From: Aedoeadaptatus acetigenes
Lineage (GTDB): Bacteria; Bacillota; Clostridia; Tissierellales; Peptoniphilaceae
Assembly (NCBI RefSeq): GCF_025566985.1
Contig: NZ_JAOQJD010000007.1
Span: 1 to 64,000, forward strand
Reading direction: 5' to 3'
DNA: 64,000 bases
Shown piece by piece: positions 24,871 to 33,285 of the stretch. A program made the position numbers and the translations under genes. The notes below the pieces were generated by a model. That model had not been told where the DNA came from. It worked only from the letters and a program-made list of their open reading frames with translations, and did no database searches. Position 1 is the stretch's first letter. Each line of letters starts with the position of its first letter.

Positions 24871-25911
24871 ATGGATTTTACTATGAAAAAGAGAGACATT
24901 TTATTTTGCCTATTTCTTCTGATCTATGCCATTTTTGGATGTAGCTATGCTTTTTTCTCGGAGTACAAATTAAATAGAATGCTCACAACAACATTCGGAT
25001 TTGCCCATTTATATTCTTTTTTTACCATGATATGCCTTGTAATGCTCCTTTTTTCATTATTAGCAGTGGCAATTACCTTGTTAAAGAATGGATTTAAATT
25101 GAAATTTGATACGCCAAATTCAATTTTAATTTCATCAATGGTTTTTTCAATGCTTTTTATTTTCGGAGGAACCGGCACAGATAAACTAGTCGAGACAAGC
25201 CGTGATGGTCAGACAATTAGACTCGTTGAATGGAATGTAGCTGACAATATAAACGAGGCAAACATCCGAGATATTTTCGGCGAATTTGACGCTGATATAG
25301 CTGTGTTCCCGGAACTTGGAGGATATGAAAAAGGGGATCATTCGAATAGCAGGCTCATTAATTTGTTCAAAAAAGCCGGTATTGATTTCGAAAAGTATGA
25401 AGTCTATGTTTCGGAACCGACGGAGGGCAGTATAGCTCCCGTTACAATCGTGATAAAGAGGGCATTCGGTCGCTACAATTTTTACAAGAAAACACCTATG
25501 ACGAGATTTGGAACAGTCTATTTATCTCCAACTACAAAGGGCAAACCGTCCATTATAGGATTGCACACGGCACCTCCGCTTCCGGGGTTAATGGGCATTT
25601 GGAAAAATGATTTAGATTTAATTTCAGACCTTTCTAAGCATAATAAAGATTCGATTATAATTGGAGATTTCAATGCCACAATGAAGCATGGTCGTCTTAA
25701 TACTATAAAAACACATGTAGATGCTTTGGAGCATGCATCGAAATTTAATTCGGGAACATGGAACATAGATATTCCATCGCCTTTTAGGACAAGAATAGAT
25801 CATATTTTAATACCAAATAATAAGTATGGTGTGAAAAGCATTGAGCTTAAAGCCCATAGCAACTCAGACCATTTGTGTGTGTTTACAGAAATACAGGAGT
25901 TAACCAATTAA
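24871..25911 (+). CDS. Membrane protein with an EEP-fold (endonuclease/exonuclease/phosphatase) domain
   Basis: 346 aa. Three hydrophobic segments at about 10-30, 43-72 and 83-100, then an extracytoplasmic EEP domain: VEWNVADNINE, VFPELGG, IGLHTAPPLPG, IIGDFNATMKHGR (catalytic Asp-Asn), RIDHILIP, and HSNSDHLCVFTEI (terminal Asp-His). This is the YafD-like layout. The substrate may be a nucleic acid or a phosphoester outside the cell. Base composition is clearly more AT-rich than the flanks, suggesting transfer. Start is uncertain: ATG 24871 lies 2 nt after GGAG, and ATG 24883 lies 14 nt after it. Confidence 0.75.
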   Translation: MDFTMKKRDILFCLFLLIYAIFGCSYAFFSEYKLNRMLTTTFGFAHLYSFFTMICLVMLLFSLLAVAITLLKNGFKLKFDTPNSILISSMVFSMLFIFGGTGTDKLVETSRDGQTIRLVEWNVADNINEANIRDIFGEFDADIAVFPELGGYEKGDHSNSRLINLFKKAGIDFEKYEVYVSEPTEGSIAPVTIVIKRAFGRYNFYKKTPMTRFGTVYLSPTTKGKPSIIGLHTAPPLPGLMGIWKNDLDLISDLSKHNKDSIIIGDFNATMKHGRLNTIKTHVDALEHASKFNSGTWNIDIPSPFRTRIDHILIPNNKYGVKSIELKAHSNSDHLCVFTEIQELTN

Positions 25912-25994
25912 AATTTACGTTATGAAGCAAGCGACTTAGAATGATATCTTCGTCGCTTTTTTATTGTTCAAATTGCAATCGAAGTGCAACGGAA

Positions 25995-26017
25995 CCCCCG
26001 GTCTAACCGGGGGTTTT
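25995..26017 (+). terminator. Terminator between the EEP gene and tetR
   Basis: CCCCCGG-tctaa-CCGGGGG followed by TTTT. Confidence 0.75.
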
Positions 26018-26043
26018 CTAATGCGAAAAAGCGCAGAAAAGGA

Positions 26044-26072
26044 TTGACGAAAAACGAAAACCGTTGTACATT
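26044..26072 (+). promoter_or_regulatory. Promoter of the TetR-led cluster
   Basis: TTGACG (26044-26049), 17-nt spacer, TACATT (26067-26072). The predicted start lies inside the operator palindrome at 26076-26099. Confidence 0.7.
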
Positions 26073-26075
26073 ATT

Positions 26076-26099
26076 ATTACCGACGGAACCGTCGGTAAT
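26076..26099. promoter_or_regulatory. TetR operator palindrome
   Basis: ATTACCGACGG (26076-26086), AA, CCGTCGGTAAT (26089-26099): a perfect 11-2-11 inverted repeat at the likely transcription start, 20 nt before tetR. Strong candidate for autoregulation. Confidence 0.8.
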
Positions 26100-26119
26100 G
26101 GAAAAAGGAAGGAGAGGTT

Positions 26120-26704
26120 ATGGCTAAAAAGCGTTTACGTCCGGAGGCGCGAAAGAAAGAAATTTTAGCTGCGGCGGCAAAACTCATAACGGAGAAAGGC
26201 TACAGCCACGTCACCATGGAAGATGTTGTAGAGGCGACGGGGCTTTCCAAGGGCGGCCTGTACCATTACTACAAAAGCGTCGACGACATTCTCTACGATT
26301 TAATGGTGGAGGGCATGCGCTACCGGAACGACATTATCAAGGATGCCACGGCAAGCTATGACGGCCCGATCGATCCGGAATTTGTGGCGGAGAGCATCGT
26401 AGAGAAAATGCTTGATGACAACCCCTATATGCCGGTGTACGTGCAGTTTTTACTCGCCAAACGTCGCAATGAAAAATTGGAAAAGCTGTTTTTAAAATTA
26501 AAGGAGCAAACCCTGGAAGAATTAAACGCATTTTTATTTTCCAAAGAGGGCGTGCAGATGAATGAGGACATGCTGGATTTGCTCACGGATTTCATCAACA
26601 CGATGATCCTCGGCAGCGAACTTTTAGATGCACGGGAAAATTTTAAAAAGCATCGCCAACTTCTTCTCGCCGCCACCCAAAACATACTTAAATCGACAGT
26701 CTAA
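26120..26704 (+). CDS. TetR-family transcriptional regulator
   Basis: 194 aa. N-terminal helix-turn-helix KKEILAAAAKLITEKGYSHVTMEDVVEATGLSKGGLYHYYKS (quoted here only in its key parts: GYSHVTMEDV and GLSKGGLYHYY). The C-terminal ligand domain is not assignable. It precedes and probably controls the two ABC genes and the ECF module. AAGGAAGGAGAGG stands before the ATG. Confidence 0.92.
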   Translation: MAKKRLRPEARKKEILAAAAKLITEKGYSHVTMEDVVEATGLSKGGLYHYYKSVDDILYDLMVEGMRYRNDIIKDATASYDGPIDPEFVAESIVEKMLDDNPYMPVYVQFLLAKRRNEKLEKLFLKLKEQTLEELNAFLFSKEGVQMNEDMLDLLTDFINTMILGSELLDARENFKKHRQLLLAATQNILKSTV

Positions 26705-26731
26705 GTCGGTTTAAGTTTTTTTACAAGATTT

Positions 26732-26750
26732 CGTGATAACTATTATCACG
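26732..26750. promoter_or_regulatory. Fur-type box upstream of the ABC/ECF genes
   Basis: tgataactattatca at 26734-26748 matches the 7-1-7 Fur consensus TGATAATNATTATCA at all positions but one. The whole motif is a perfect hairpin CGTGATAA-cta-TTATCACG, 11 nt before the SD of the first ABC gene. It overlaps TATTAT, a possible -10. It points to iron control of the operon. Confidence 0.7.
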
Positions 26751-26764
26751 AGGAAGGAGGTCTT

Positions 26765-28522
26765 ATGGCCATTTATAAAAAAATCTTCGCATATGTACCC
26801 GAGGCGAAGGGTTACGGTTACTTATCTCTGCTCTTATCCATTGCAAGCGCCGCAGGTCTCGTGGCGGGCTATTATTTCGTCTACTGCGTTATGGTGGCGT
26901 TGATTCAAGAAGGCAACGTCGCCCACGCCATGGCGCTCTCTATTCGCGCCATGATTACCTTGACGGTAGGCAGTTTGCTTTATTTCGCATCGGGCTTCGC
27001 ATCCCATAAATTAGGTTTTCACTTGGAAACCAATCTTCGCAAAAAAGGCATCGACGGCGTGGCAAAAGCCAGCTTCCGCTTTTTCGATCTCAATCCCAGC
27101 GGCGTCGTTCGCAAAACCATCGACGACAACGCCGGGTTAACGCACCAATCGGTGGCACACATGATTCCCGATTTAGGGCAAGCTTTTGTCGTGCCCATTC
27201 TAAGTTTGATCTTAGGTTTTTACGTGAGCATTCGATTGGGCATCGTCCTCGTCGTCCTTATCGCCGTCGGCGGTGTTCTCTTTAAATCCATGATGGGCGG
27301 GGAAACAAAATTTATTCAAATTTACCAAGACGCCTTAAAGCGCATGAGTGCCGAAACGGTGGAATACATTCGGGGCATTCAAGTTGTCAAAATTTTCGGC
27401 GCCGACGTTCAATCCTTTAAAGCACTTCACGACGCCATTCACGATTACGCAAAATACGCCTACGCCTATTCCAAATCCTGCAAATTGCCCTACACGGCGA
27501 TTCAATGGCTCTTAATCGGCGTCATCGCCATCGTCATGGTTCCCCTGTCATTCTACTTACACCGCGTAGGCGATATGCGTTCTTTCTACGTGGAACTGAT
27601 CATGCTCCTCTTTATTTCGGGGGTCGTCTTTTCATCCCTCATGCGGATCATGTATTCCAGCATATATATTTTTAACGCCAACTACGCCCTTTCCAATTTA
27701 GAGAAAATGTACGACGACATGCTGAAAGATAAAATCGCCTTTGGAACGAAGGAAACATTCGACGGGGAAGACATCGCCTTTTCCCACGTGGATTTCGGTT
27801 ACGGGGACAAGCCCGTCTTTAAGGATTTCAACCTGAACTTGGAAGGGGGCAAAACCTACGCCCTTATCGGCGCGTCGGGATCGGGGAAATCCACCCTCGC
27901 CAAACTCCTTTCCGGATTTTATAAAATCGACGGCGGCGACATTTTCATCGGCGGAACGCCTTTGTCCGATTATTCGGAAAAAGCCGTGGCGAAAAACATC
28001 GCCTTTATTTTCCAAGATCCGAAACTCTTTAACGGCTCCATATTCGACAACATCGCCGTCGCCAAAGGCGGCGCCACGGAAGACGAGGTGTTGAAGGCGC
28101 TGAAAGACGCCGCCTCCATGGACATTATCGAAAACCTGCCCGAGGGCATCCACACCTTAATCGGCGCCAAAGGCGTGTACCTTTCCGGTGGAGAAAAACA
28201 ACGGATCGCCATTGCCCGCGCCATGCTGAAAGACGCAAAAATCGTGGTAATGGACGAAGCCAGCGCCGCCATCGACGCCGACAATGAGTACAAATTGCAG
28301 GCATCCTTTAAAAAGCTCATGGAGGGCAAAACCGTTATTATGATCGCCCACCGCTTGACGAGCGTGCGAAACGTAGATGAAATCCTCGTCATGGAAAAGG
28401 GGAAGGTTGTGGAGCGAGGAAGCCACGACGTGCTGATGGCAAAAGACAGCTACTACAAGCGGGAACTTTTGCGCTATAACATGGCCAATGATTGGAGGAT
28501 CAACGATGAAAGAGCACTTTAA
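26765..28522 (+). CDS. ABC half-transporter (permease-ATPase fusion), SiaD/IrtA-like
   Basis: 585 aa. Six-helix exporter-fold domain (about 1-320), then an ATPase: Walker A GASGSGKS, Q-loop IFQDPKLFNGS, signature LSGGEKQR, Walker B KIVVMDEASAAID, H-loop IAHRL. Such heterodimers next to tetrapyrrole or siderophore uptake genes (IrtAB, YbtPQ, SiaDE) work as importers in spite of the exporter fold. Ends inside the next half-transporter gene (35-bp overlap), indicating co-translation and heterodimer formation. The Fur box just upstream fits iron or heme import. Confidence 0.88.
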   Translation: MAIYKKIFAYVPEAKGYGYLSLLLSIASAAGLVAGYYFVYCVMVALIQEGNVAHAMALSIRAMITLTVGSLLYFASGFASHKLGFHLETNLRKKGIDGVAKASFRFFDLNPSGVVRKTIDDNAGLTHQSVAHMIPDLGQAFVVPILSLILGFYVSIRLGIVLVVLIAVGGVLFKSMMGGETKFIQIYQDALKRMSAETVEYIRGIQVVKIFGADVQSFKALHDAIHDYAKYAYAYSKSCKLPYTAIQWLLIGVIAIVMVPLSFYLHRVGDMRSFYVELIMLLFISGVVFSSLMRIMYSSIYIFNANYALSNLEKMYDDMLKDKIAFGTKETFDGEDIAFSHVDFGYGDKPVFKDFNLNLEGGKTYALIGASGSGKSTLAKLLSGFYKIDGGDIFIGGTPLSDYSEKAVAKNIAFIFQDPKLFNGSIFDNIAVAKGGATEDEVLKALKDAASMDIIENLPEGIHTLIGAKGVYLSGGEKQRIAIARAMLKDAKIVVMDEASAAIDADNEYKLQASFKKLMEGKTVIMIAHRLTSVRNVDEILVMEKGKVVERGSHDVLMAKDSYYKRELLRYNMANDWRINDERAL

Positions 28523-30224
28523 AAAGAAATTCCATGTAACCGAAGAAGGTGCACAGGGATTGGTGCGTGCCGTATGGGCGAGCTTTATCGTCAACGTCAT
28601 CGCCATGTTTCCCGTCATGATTCTTATGTTGCTGGGTCAGCAGATTTTAGAAGGCACATTCTATTCGCAAACACTTTATTTCGCGCTATCTCTCGGCATT
28701 TGCGTCATATTGTTTGTCGCTCTCCTCGTGGAGTACGAGCGCATGTATAACGCCACATACAAAGAATCGGCGAACTTGCGAGAAAATTTAGGGAAGACTT
28801 TGGCGAAATTGCCTCTGGCCTTTTTCTCAAAACGCAATTTAAGCGATTTGGCACAATCCATTATGTCCGACGTGGATGCTATGGAACACGCCATGAGCCA
28901 CGCCATTCCGAAAATTTACGGGCTCTACCTCTTCATTCCCATTCTCGGCATCATGCTGTTGATAGGGAATGTTAAGCTGGGCCTTGCGGTCATCCTTCCC
29001 ATGACCCTGCGCCTCTTAATCCTCGTCGCGTTTAAAGGAGAAGGCATTAAGAGTAATAAAAAATACTTCGATCAGCTGCGAGCCAATGCGGAAGATTTTC
29101 AAGAGGCCATCGAGCTGCATCAGGAAATCCGGAGCTACCATTTAACGGATGACGTTCAAAAGGATCTTTACACCAAAATGGACGAAAGCGAAAAGATCCA
29201 TATGAAGACCGAAGGCGTTAACTTCATCATTATAGCTTTGTCGAATTTATTCTCTTTCATTAGTCTCGGCATCGTTCTTTACGTCGGCGTCGGCCTTCTC
29301 GCCAAAGGGGAAGTGAGTTTACTCTATGTCGTAGGCTATGTCCTCGCCGCCATGAAGCTTAAAGATTTAATTGATCTTTCCAACGAAACGGCTTTGGAAA
29401 TTCGCTACATTACCCCTCGCGTCGAAAATATAGCTTCTATTCAAGATGCGCCCCTCCAAAAGGGAAAAGACGTGGATCTTCGTCGCGTAAGCATTGATGT
29501 AGAAGATGTTCACTTCGGATACGGCGAAAAGAACGTGCTGGACGGCGTGAACTTCACCGCTCGCCAAGGGGACGTTACCGCCCTCGTCGGCCCCAGCGGC
29601 TGCGGCAAGAGTACCCTCTTAAAACTCATGAGCCGCCTTTACGATTACGATTCCGGCGCCATTCGCATCGACGACTACGACATTCAAAATGTTTCCACCG
29701 ACTCCCTCTTTAAAAAGACATCCATCGTCTTCCAAGACGTGATGCTGTTTAATACGAGCGTCATGGAAAACATCCGCATCGGGCGTTTGGATGCCACCGA
29801 CGAGGAAGTAAAAGAAGCGGCGCGTATGGCCAATTGCATGGACTTTATCGACGAAATGCCCGAAGGGTTTGATACGGCCATCGGAGAAAACGGACAGGAA
29901 CTTTCCGGCGGTCAACGGCAACGGCTTTCCATCGCCCGCGCCTTCTTAAAAGATGCGCCCATATTAATTCTCGACGAAATCGCATCCAGCTTGGATGTAG
30001 AAAACGAACGGGCCATTCAACAATCGCTGAACCATTTGATTCAAAATAAGACCGTGGTCATCATTTCCCACCGCTTAAAGAGCGTGGAAAAAGCGGATAA
30101 AATCGTCGTCTTAAACAAAGGAAAAGTCGAGGGGGAAGGCAGACATGACGAACTGCTGAAGATCTCGCCGACCTACCGAAACCTTATAGAAAAATCTGAA
30201 ATGGCGGAAGCCTTTGTGTATTAG
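28488..30224 (+). CDS. ABC half-transporter (permease-ATPase fusion), SiaE/IrtB-like
   Basis: 578 aa, partner of the preceding protein. TM domain about 1-325; ATPase with Walker A GPSGCGKS, Q-loop VFQDVMLFNTS, signature LSGGQRQR, Walker B ILILDEIASSLD and H-loop ISHRL. Both partners appear to keep catalytic Glu after Walker B (DEA, DEI), so two working sites are likely. It overlaps its neighbour and lies 8 nt before the S-component gene. Confidence 0.88.
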   Translation: MIGGSTMKEHFKKKFHVTEEGAQGLVRAVWASFIVNVIAMFPVMILMLLGQQILEGTFYSQTLYFALSLGICVILFVALLVEYERMYNATYKESANLRENLGKTLAKLPLAFFSKRNLSDLAQSIMSDVDAMEHAMSHAIPKIYGLYLFIPILGIMLLIGNVKLGLAVILPMTLRLLILVAFKGEGIKSNKKYFDQLRANAEDFQEAIELHQEIRSYHLTDDVQKDLYTKMDESEKIHMKTEGVNFIIIALSNLFSFISLGIVLYVGVGLLAKGEVSLLYVVGYVLAAMKLKDLIDLSNETALEIRYITPRVENIASIQDAPLQKGKDVDLRRVSIDVEDVHFGYGEKNVLDGVNFTARQGDVTALVGPSGCGKSTLLKLMSRLYDYDSGAIRIDDYDIQNVSTDSLFKKTSIVFQDVMLFNTSVMENIRIGRLDATDEEVKEAARMANCMDFIDEMPEGFDTAIGENGQELSGGQRQRLSIARAFLKDAPILILDEIASSLDVENERAIQQSLNHLIQNKTVVIISHRLKSVEKADKIVVLNKGKVEGEGRHDELLKISPTYRNLIEKSEMAEAFVY

Positions 30225-30232
30225 GAGGAAGT

Positions 30233-30814
30233 ATGAAGAATGAAAAATTAAAGGTCAAAGATCTCGTTACCATCGGGATCTTTTACGTTATCTATTCTAT
30301 TGTAATATTCGGCGTCGGCATGATCGGCATGATCCCTATTTTATTTTTAATCTATCCGACCATTCTCGGCATCGTTAGCGGCGTCATCGTCATGTTGTTT
30401 ATGGCGAAAGAGCAAAAACCCTGGGCGCTTTTTATCTTCGGAATGTTGACGCCCCTGGGAATGTTTGTCATGGGGCATACTTACGTGGTGCCTGTCCACG
30501 CATTGGTGGTAATGTTGATCGCCGAATTTATTCGCCGAGGCGGAAATTATCGTTCCTTTAAATATAACGCCATCGCCTTTGGTATTTTTAACATGTGGAT
30601 TTGCGGATCCCTTATGCAAATGCTCTTAGTAAAGGAAAAATACATGGAAATGTGCGCCATGATGGGATCGGATTATGTTCAAGCCCTTGAAAAACTTATC
30701 ACCTACCCCCATATGGCCATCGTCTACGTAGGAGCTTTTATGGGCGGCATCGTCGGCGCGTGGATCGGCCGCGCCATGCTTAAAAAACACTTCATTAAGG
30801 CGGGCATTGCGTAA
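30233..30814 (+). CDS. MptD-family ECF S component (SiaF-like)
   Basis: 193-aa integral membrane protein with about six helices and no enzymatic motif. It fits the MptD / Trep_Strep S-component family on size, the N-terminal KVKDLVTIGIFYVIYSIV and its position directly before an EcfT and a fused EcfA. As the specificity subunit it would bind the imported compound. Heme or another tetrapyrrole/metallophore is inferred from the gene order (like streptococcal siaFGH) and the Fur box. Its stop overlaps the EcfT start (TAATG). Confidence 0.78.
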   Translation: MKNEKLKVKDLVTIGIFYVIYSIVIFGVGMIGMIPILFLIYPTILGIVSGVIVMLFMAKEQKPWALFIFGMLTPLGMFVMGHTYVVPVHALVVMLIAEFIRRGGNYRSFKYNAIAFGIFNMWICGSLMQMLLVKEKYMEMCAMMGSDYVQALEKLITYPHMAIVYVGAFMGGIVGAWIGRAMLKKHFIKAGIA

Positions 30815-31503
30815 TGAATGGAACGCCAAATGTTTCATTTAATCCAAACCCCATTACAAAATTTATTGTTACCATGCTCGTAAGCTTTACCGTATTACAC
30901 CCCATTGGGTTCTTTGCCTGGGGTGTGATGGTGTGGATCAGTTTGTTCTTTTGGTTGAGAGGATTTAAAAAAGAAGCATTGCAAAGCTTTTTGGTTTTCG
31001 CTCTTCTTTATTTCCTGCCGAATTTTGAAGGCGCCATGGCCCTTCCCGGATTTTTAAAAATGTTTGTCGCCCTTTTCGTCGTGGTTAAAATATTTTACTT
31101 GCCTTTTATGGCGGGGAAATACCTGATTCAAACATCTGACGTAGGCGATATTATCACCTCTATGGATACCGTCCATGTGCCACGAGCCATTGCCATCCCC
31201 GTCGCCGTCATGTTTCGTTTTTTTCCTTCCTTTAAGGAAGAACACCATCACATTAAGCAGGCGATGAAAATACGAGGGATTACGTGGAAAAATCCTTTGC
31301 GCTACGGGGAATATGTAAGCGTTCCGTTGCTCATTTTATCGTCGACTATTGCCGATGATATTGCCATGGCGGCGGAAACGCGGGGAATCGGCATCGAGGG
31401 AGAGAAAACGCGCTTTCGGGAAGTGAAACGCGGCGTCGTCGACCTCGTGTATTTTCTCGGCGTGTTCGGTTTTGTATTGGGAGGCTGGTTATGCTTGAGA
31501 TAA
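30814..31503 (+). CDS. Dedicated ECF T component (SiaG-like)
   Basis: 229 aa, about five helices, with coupling motif MKIRGITWKNP and AAETRGIGIEGEKTR near the C-terminus (the second is the Ala-X-Arg-Gly coupling motif). Distinct from the shared EcfT at 11427. Group I arrangement: the S, T and A genes are adjacent, so this module serves one substrate. Confidence 0.85.
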   Translation: MNGTPNVSFNPNPITKFIVTMLVSFTVLHPIGFFAWGVMVWISLFFWLRGFKKEALQSFLVFALLYFLPNFEGAMALPGFLKMFVALFVVVKIFYLPFMAGKYLIQTSDVGDIITSMDTVHVPRAIAIPVAVMFRFFPSFKEEHHHIKQAMKIRGITWKNPLRYGEYVSVPLLILSSTIADDIAMAAETRGIGIEGEKTRFREVKRGVVDLVYFLGVFGFVLGGWLCLR

Positions 31504-32879
31504 AACATCTGTCCTTAACGTATGGCGAGGCCGAAAAAAGCTTACACGACATTACCTTTTCTGTGGCGGACGGCGAATGCGTCTTGCTCGCGGGAAAGAG
31601 CGGATCCGGCAAATCTTCCATTTTACGCGCCATCAACGGCATCGCCCCTTCTTACGACGGGGCATCCCTCGAAGGGGAAATACTGATCGACGGTCGTGCA
31701 GTTGAAAAAATGAGCATGGCCGATCTGTCCCAAATGATAGCCAGCGTGTTTCAAAATCCCAAGACCCATTTTTTCAATGTGGATACGACCTTGGAACTGG
31801 TATTTTATTTGGAGAACATAGGCCTTTGTCGCGAAAAAATGAAGGAGCGATTACAGAAAATGCTCGCTCTTTTCCATATCGAACATTTAATGAATCGTGA
31901 TATTTTTAAATTATCCGGCGGCGAAAAACAAGTCTTGAGTATCGCCGCAGCCTATATAAGCGGTGCACCCATCATCCTGCTCGACGAACCGTCGTCAAAT
32001 TTAGATGAAAAGGCGACCCGAACCTTACACGATATGCTTTATGTGCTAAAACGAGAAGGCATCACATTAGTGATTGCCGAACATCGGCTTTATTACCTTA
32101 TGGATCTCGTGGATAGAATATATCTTATGGAGAAGGGAAGGCTGAAAACAACGTTTAATAAAAGTGCGTTTTTGGATCTTTCCGAAAAAGCGTTGTACGC
32201 CCAAGGGTTACGTTCGACGCAACATGTGGCGTTAAATGAAAAGTCGGGAAAGTGTAACGGCTCGGATCTCAAAATCCACTGTTTACAGCATTTTTTTGAG
32301 GGATCGGCCAAGGGATTTTCCGTAGAAGGTATTGGCCTTGCAAAAGGAAAGGTTTACGGCATCGTCGGAACCAATGGTTGTGGAAAATCCACATTCCTCA
32401 GAAGCCTTCTCGGCATCGAAAATAGTGCGAAAGACGATATCGAGTTTAAAGGATCGACACTATCGCGACGTAAACGGCTGGCACATTCCGCATTGGTTAT
32501 GCAGGATGTGAACCATCAACTTTTCAGTGATACCGTGGCGGGGGAAGTCGTGCTCGGGCAAAAGACGATCGACGAGGAAAGGCGCGAACGAATATTGGAT
32601 CGCTTAAACCTTTTGGATAAGAAAAAGCGCCATCCCATGAGTTTGTCCGGCGGCGAAAAGCAACGGGTCGCCATTGCTTCGGTTTTATTGAGCGATCGGG
32701 AAATTATCGGTTTTGACGAGCCGACAAGCGGAATGGATTTCGAAAACATGGTAAGTATTTCAAAGCTTATGCGGTCCATGGCGAGAGACGGAGCGATTTT
32801 AATCGTCGTGTCCCACGATACGGAATTTTTAAATCGTACGGCAGATGAGATCATCGACATGGGTTCTTTCGGAATTTAA
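31491..32879 (+). CDS. Fused double ECF ATPase (SiaH-like)
   Basis: 462 aa with two ABC domains in one chain. Domain 1 (about 1-225): Walker A GKSGSGKS, signature LSGGEKQV, Walker B IILLDEPSSNLD. Domain 2 (about 260-460): Walker A GTNGCGKS, signature LSGGEKQR, and Walker B EIIGFDEPTSGMD, H-loop VVSHDTEF. Both look active. Thirteen-bp overlap with the T component. Last gene of the cluster. Confidence 0.87.
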   Translation: MLEIKHLSLTYGEAEKSLHDITFSVADGECVLLAGKSGSGKSSILRAINGIAPSYDGASLEGEILIDGRAVEKMSMADLSQMIASVFQNPKTHFFNVDTTLELVFYLENIGLCREKMKERLQKMLALFHIEHLMNRDIFKLSGGEKQVLSIAAAYISGAPIILLDEPSSNLDEKATRTLHDMLYVLKREGITLVIAEHRLYYLMDLVDRIYLMEKGRLKTTFNKSAFLDLSEKALYAQGLRSTQHVALNEKSGKCNGSDLKIHCLQHFFEGSAKGFSVEGIGLAKGKVYGIVGTNGCGKSTFLRSLLGIENSAKDDIEFKGSTLSRRKRLAHSALVMQDVNHQLFSDTVAGEVVLGQKTIDEERRERILDRLNLLDKKKRHPMSLSGGEKQRVAIASVLLSDREIIGFDEPTSGMDFENMVSISKLMRSMARDGAILIVVSHDTEFLNRTADEIIDMGSFGI

Positions 32880-32891
32880 AAGCATTAAACG

Positions 32892-32984
32892 AAAAAAGCA
32901 GGTTAACCTTAGTAGAGTGACCCCATAAAGTTGGACCCGGAAATCCAACCTTTGGGAGTCAGTGCACTTCGGATCTGCTTTTTT
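32892..32984 (+). terminator. Terminator of the ABC/ECF cluster, apparently interrupted by an IS scar
   Basis: AAAAAAGCAG (32892-32901) and CTGCTTTTTT (32975-32984) form a 10-bp stem ending in T-run, as in a normal terminator, but the loop is 73 nt and holds the IS3-type repeat pair. The simplest reading is insertion into the terminator loop. Confidence 0.5.
32913..32966. mobile_element. IS3-family (IS150 group) terminal-repeat pair without a transposase
   Basis: The left repeat tagagtgaccccataaag... (32913-32935) and right repeat ...tttgggagtcagtgca (32944-32966) are inverse copies with 16 of 23 matches and only 8 nt between them. GTGACCCC..AAAGTTGGA is the typical end of IS150-group elements. 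It is a deletion scar or tiny MITE. Confidence 0.55.
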
Positions 32985-32985
32985 T

Positions 32986-33010
32986 GTTGCACTTCAATTA
33001 ATTATTCAAG
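32986..33010 (+). repeat. IS30-end-like relic
   Basis: gttgcacttcaattaattat.. resembles the IS30 end at 108-132 (about 20 of 25 positions). Too short to prove. Confidence 0.35.
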
Positions 33011-33015
33011 GCAAT

Positions 33016-33041
33016 AAAAAAGACCCGGACCTCGCCGGATC
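33016..33041 (-). terminator. Terminator of the unassigned RNA
   Basis: Minus strand GATCCGG-cgaggt-CCGGGTC followed by T6. Confidence 0.85.
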
Positions 33042-33232
33042 TTTGGATCCCCCGCTGGGCCGGGCTTCGTATAATTCAGACCCGCCCTTAAAGTAAAGGT
33101 GGGTAATTTGCTAACTACGTCTAACTTCCACTCAGTGGAGGCTTGTTATAGGTAACTAGACACAATTTCCCGTGTCTGATTTGTCGGTTGAATTAATAGA
33201 AGGTATCGAACCCCGCAGGGGTTATTTAACTT
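33016..33232 (-). ncRNA. Unassigned structured RNA, about 217 nt
   Basis: No ORF or shadow gene fits here. On the minus strand a strong promoter (33239-33267) is followed by many hairpins: AACCCC-tgc-GGGGTT, GACAC..GTGTC, CCTCCAC-tga-GTGGAAG, ACCCxCCTT..AAGGxGGGT. A long-range pairing of CTTC-TA-AATTCA with TGAATT-TA-GAAG would enclose about 150 nt. It ends in GATCCGG-cgaggt-CCGGGTC plus T6. It does not match my recollection of tmRNA, RNase P RNA or SRP RNA; 6S RNA is possible by size but not shown. Confidence 0.65.
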
Positions 33233-33238
33233 GTCTTT

Positions 33239-33267
33239 ATTATACTACGACGGCCCCGCTTAATCAA
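33239..33267 (-). promoter_or_regulatory. Promoter of the unassigned RNA
   Basis: Minus strand TTGATT (33262-33267), 17-nt spacer, perfect TATAAT (33239-33244). Confidence 0.8.
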
Positions 33268-33285
33268 GATCGCCACCGGGGCCTG

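Noticed and set aside
33016..33232. Calling the structured RNA tmRNA, RNase P or SRP RNA
   Set aside because: None of the conserved cores I know of (tmRNA ends with CCA, RNase P GAGGAAAGTCC, SRP GGTCAGGTCCGGAAGG) is visible.
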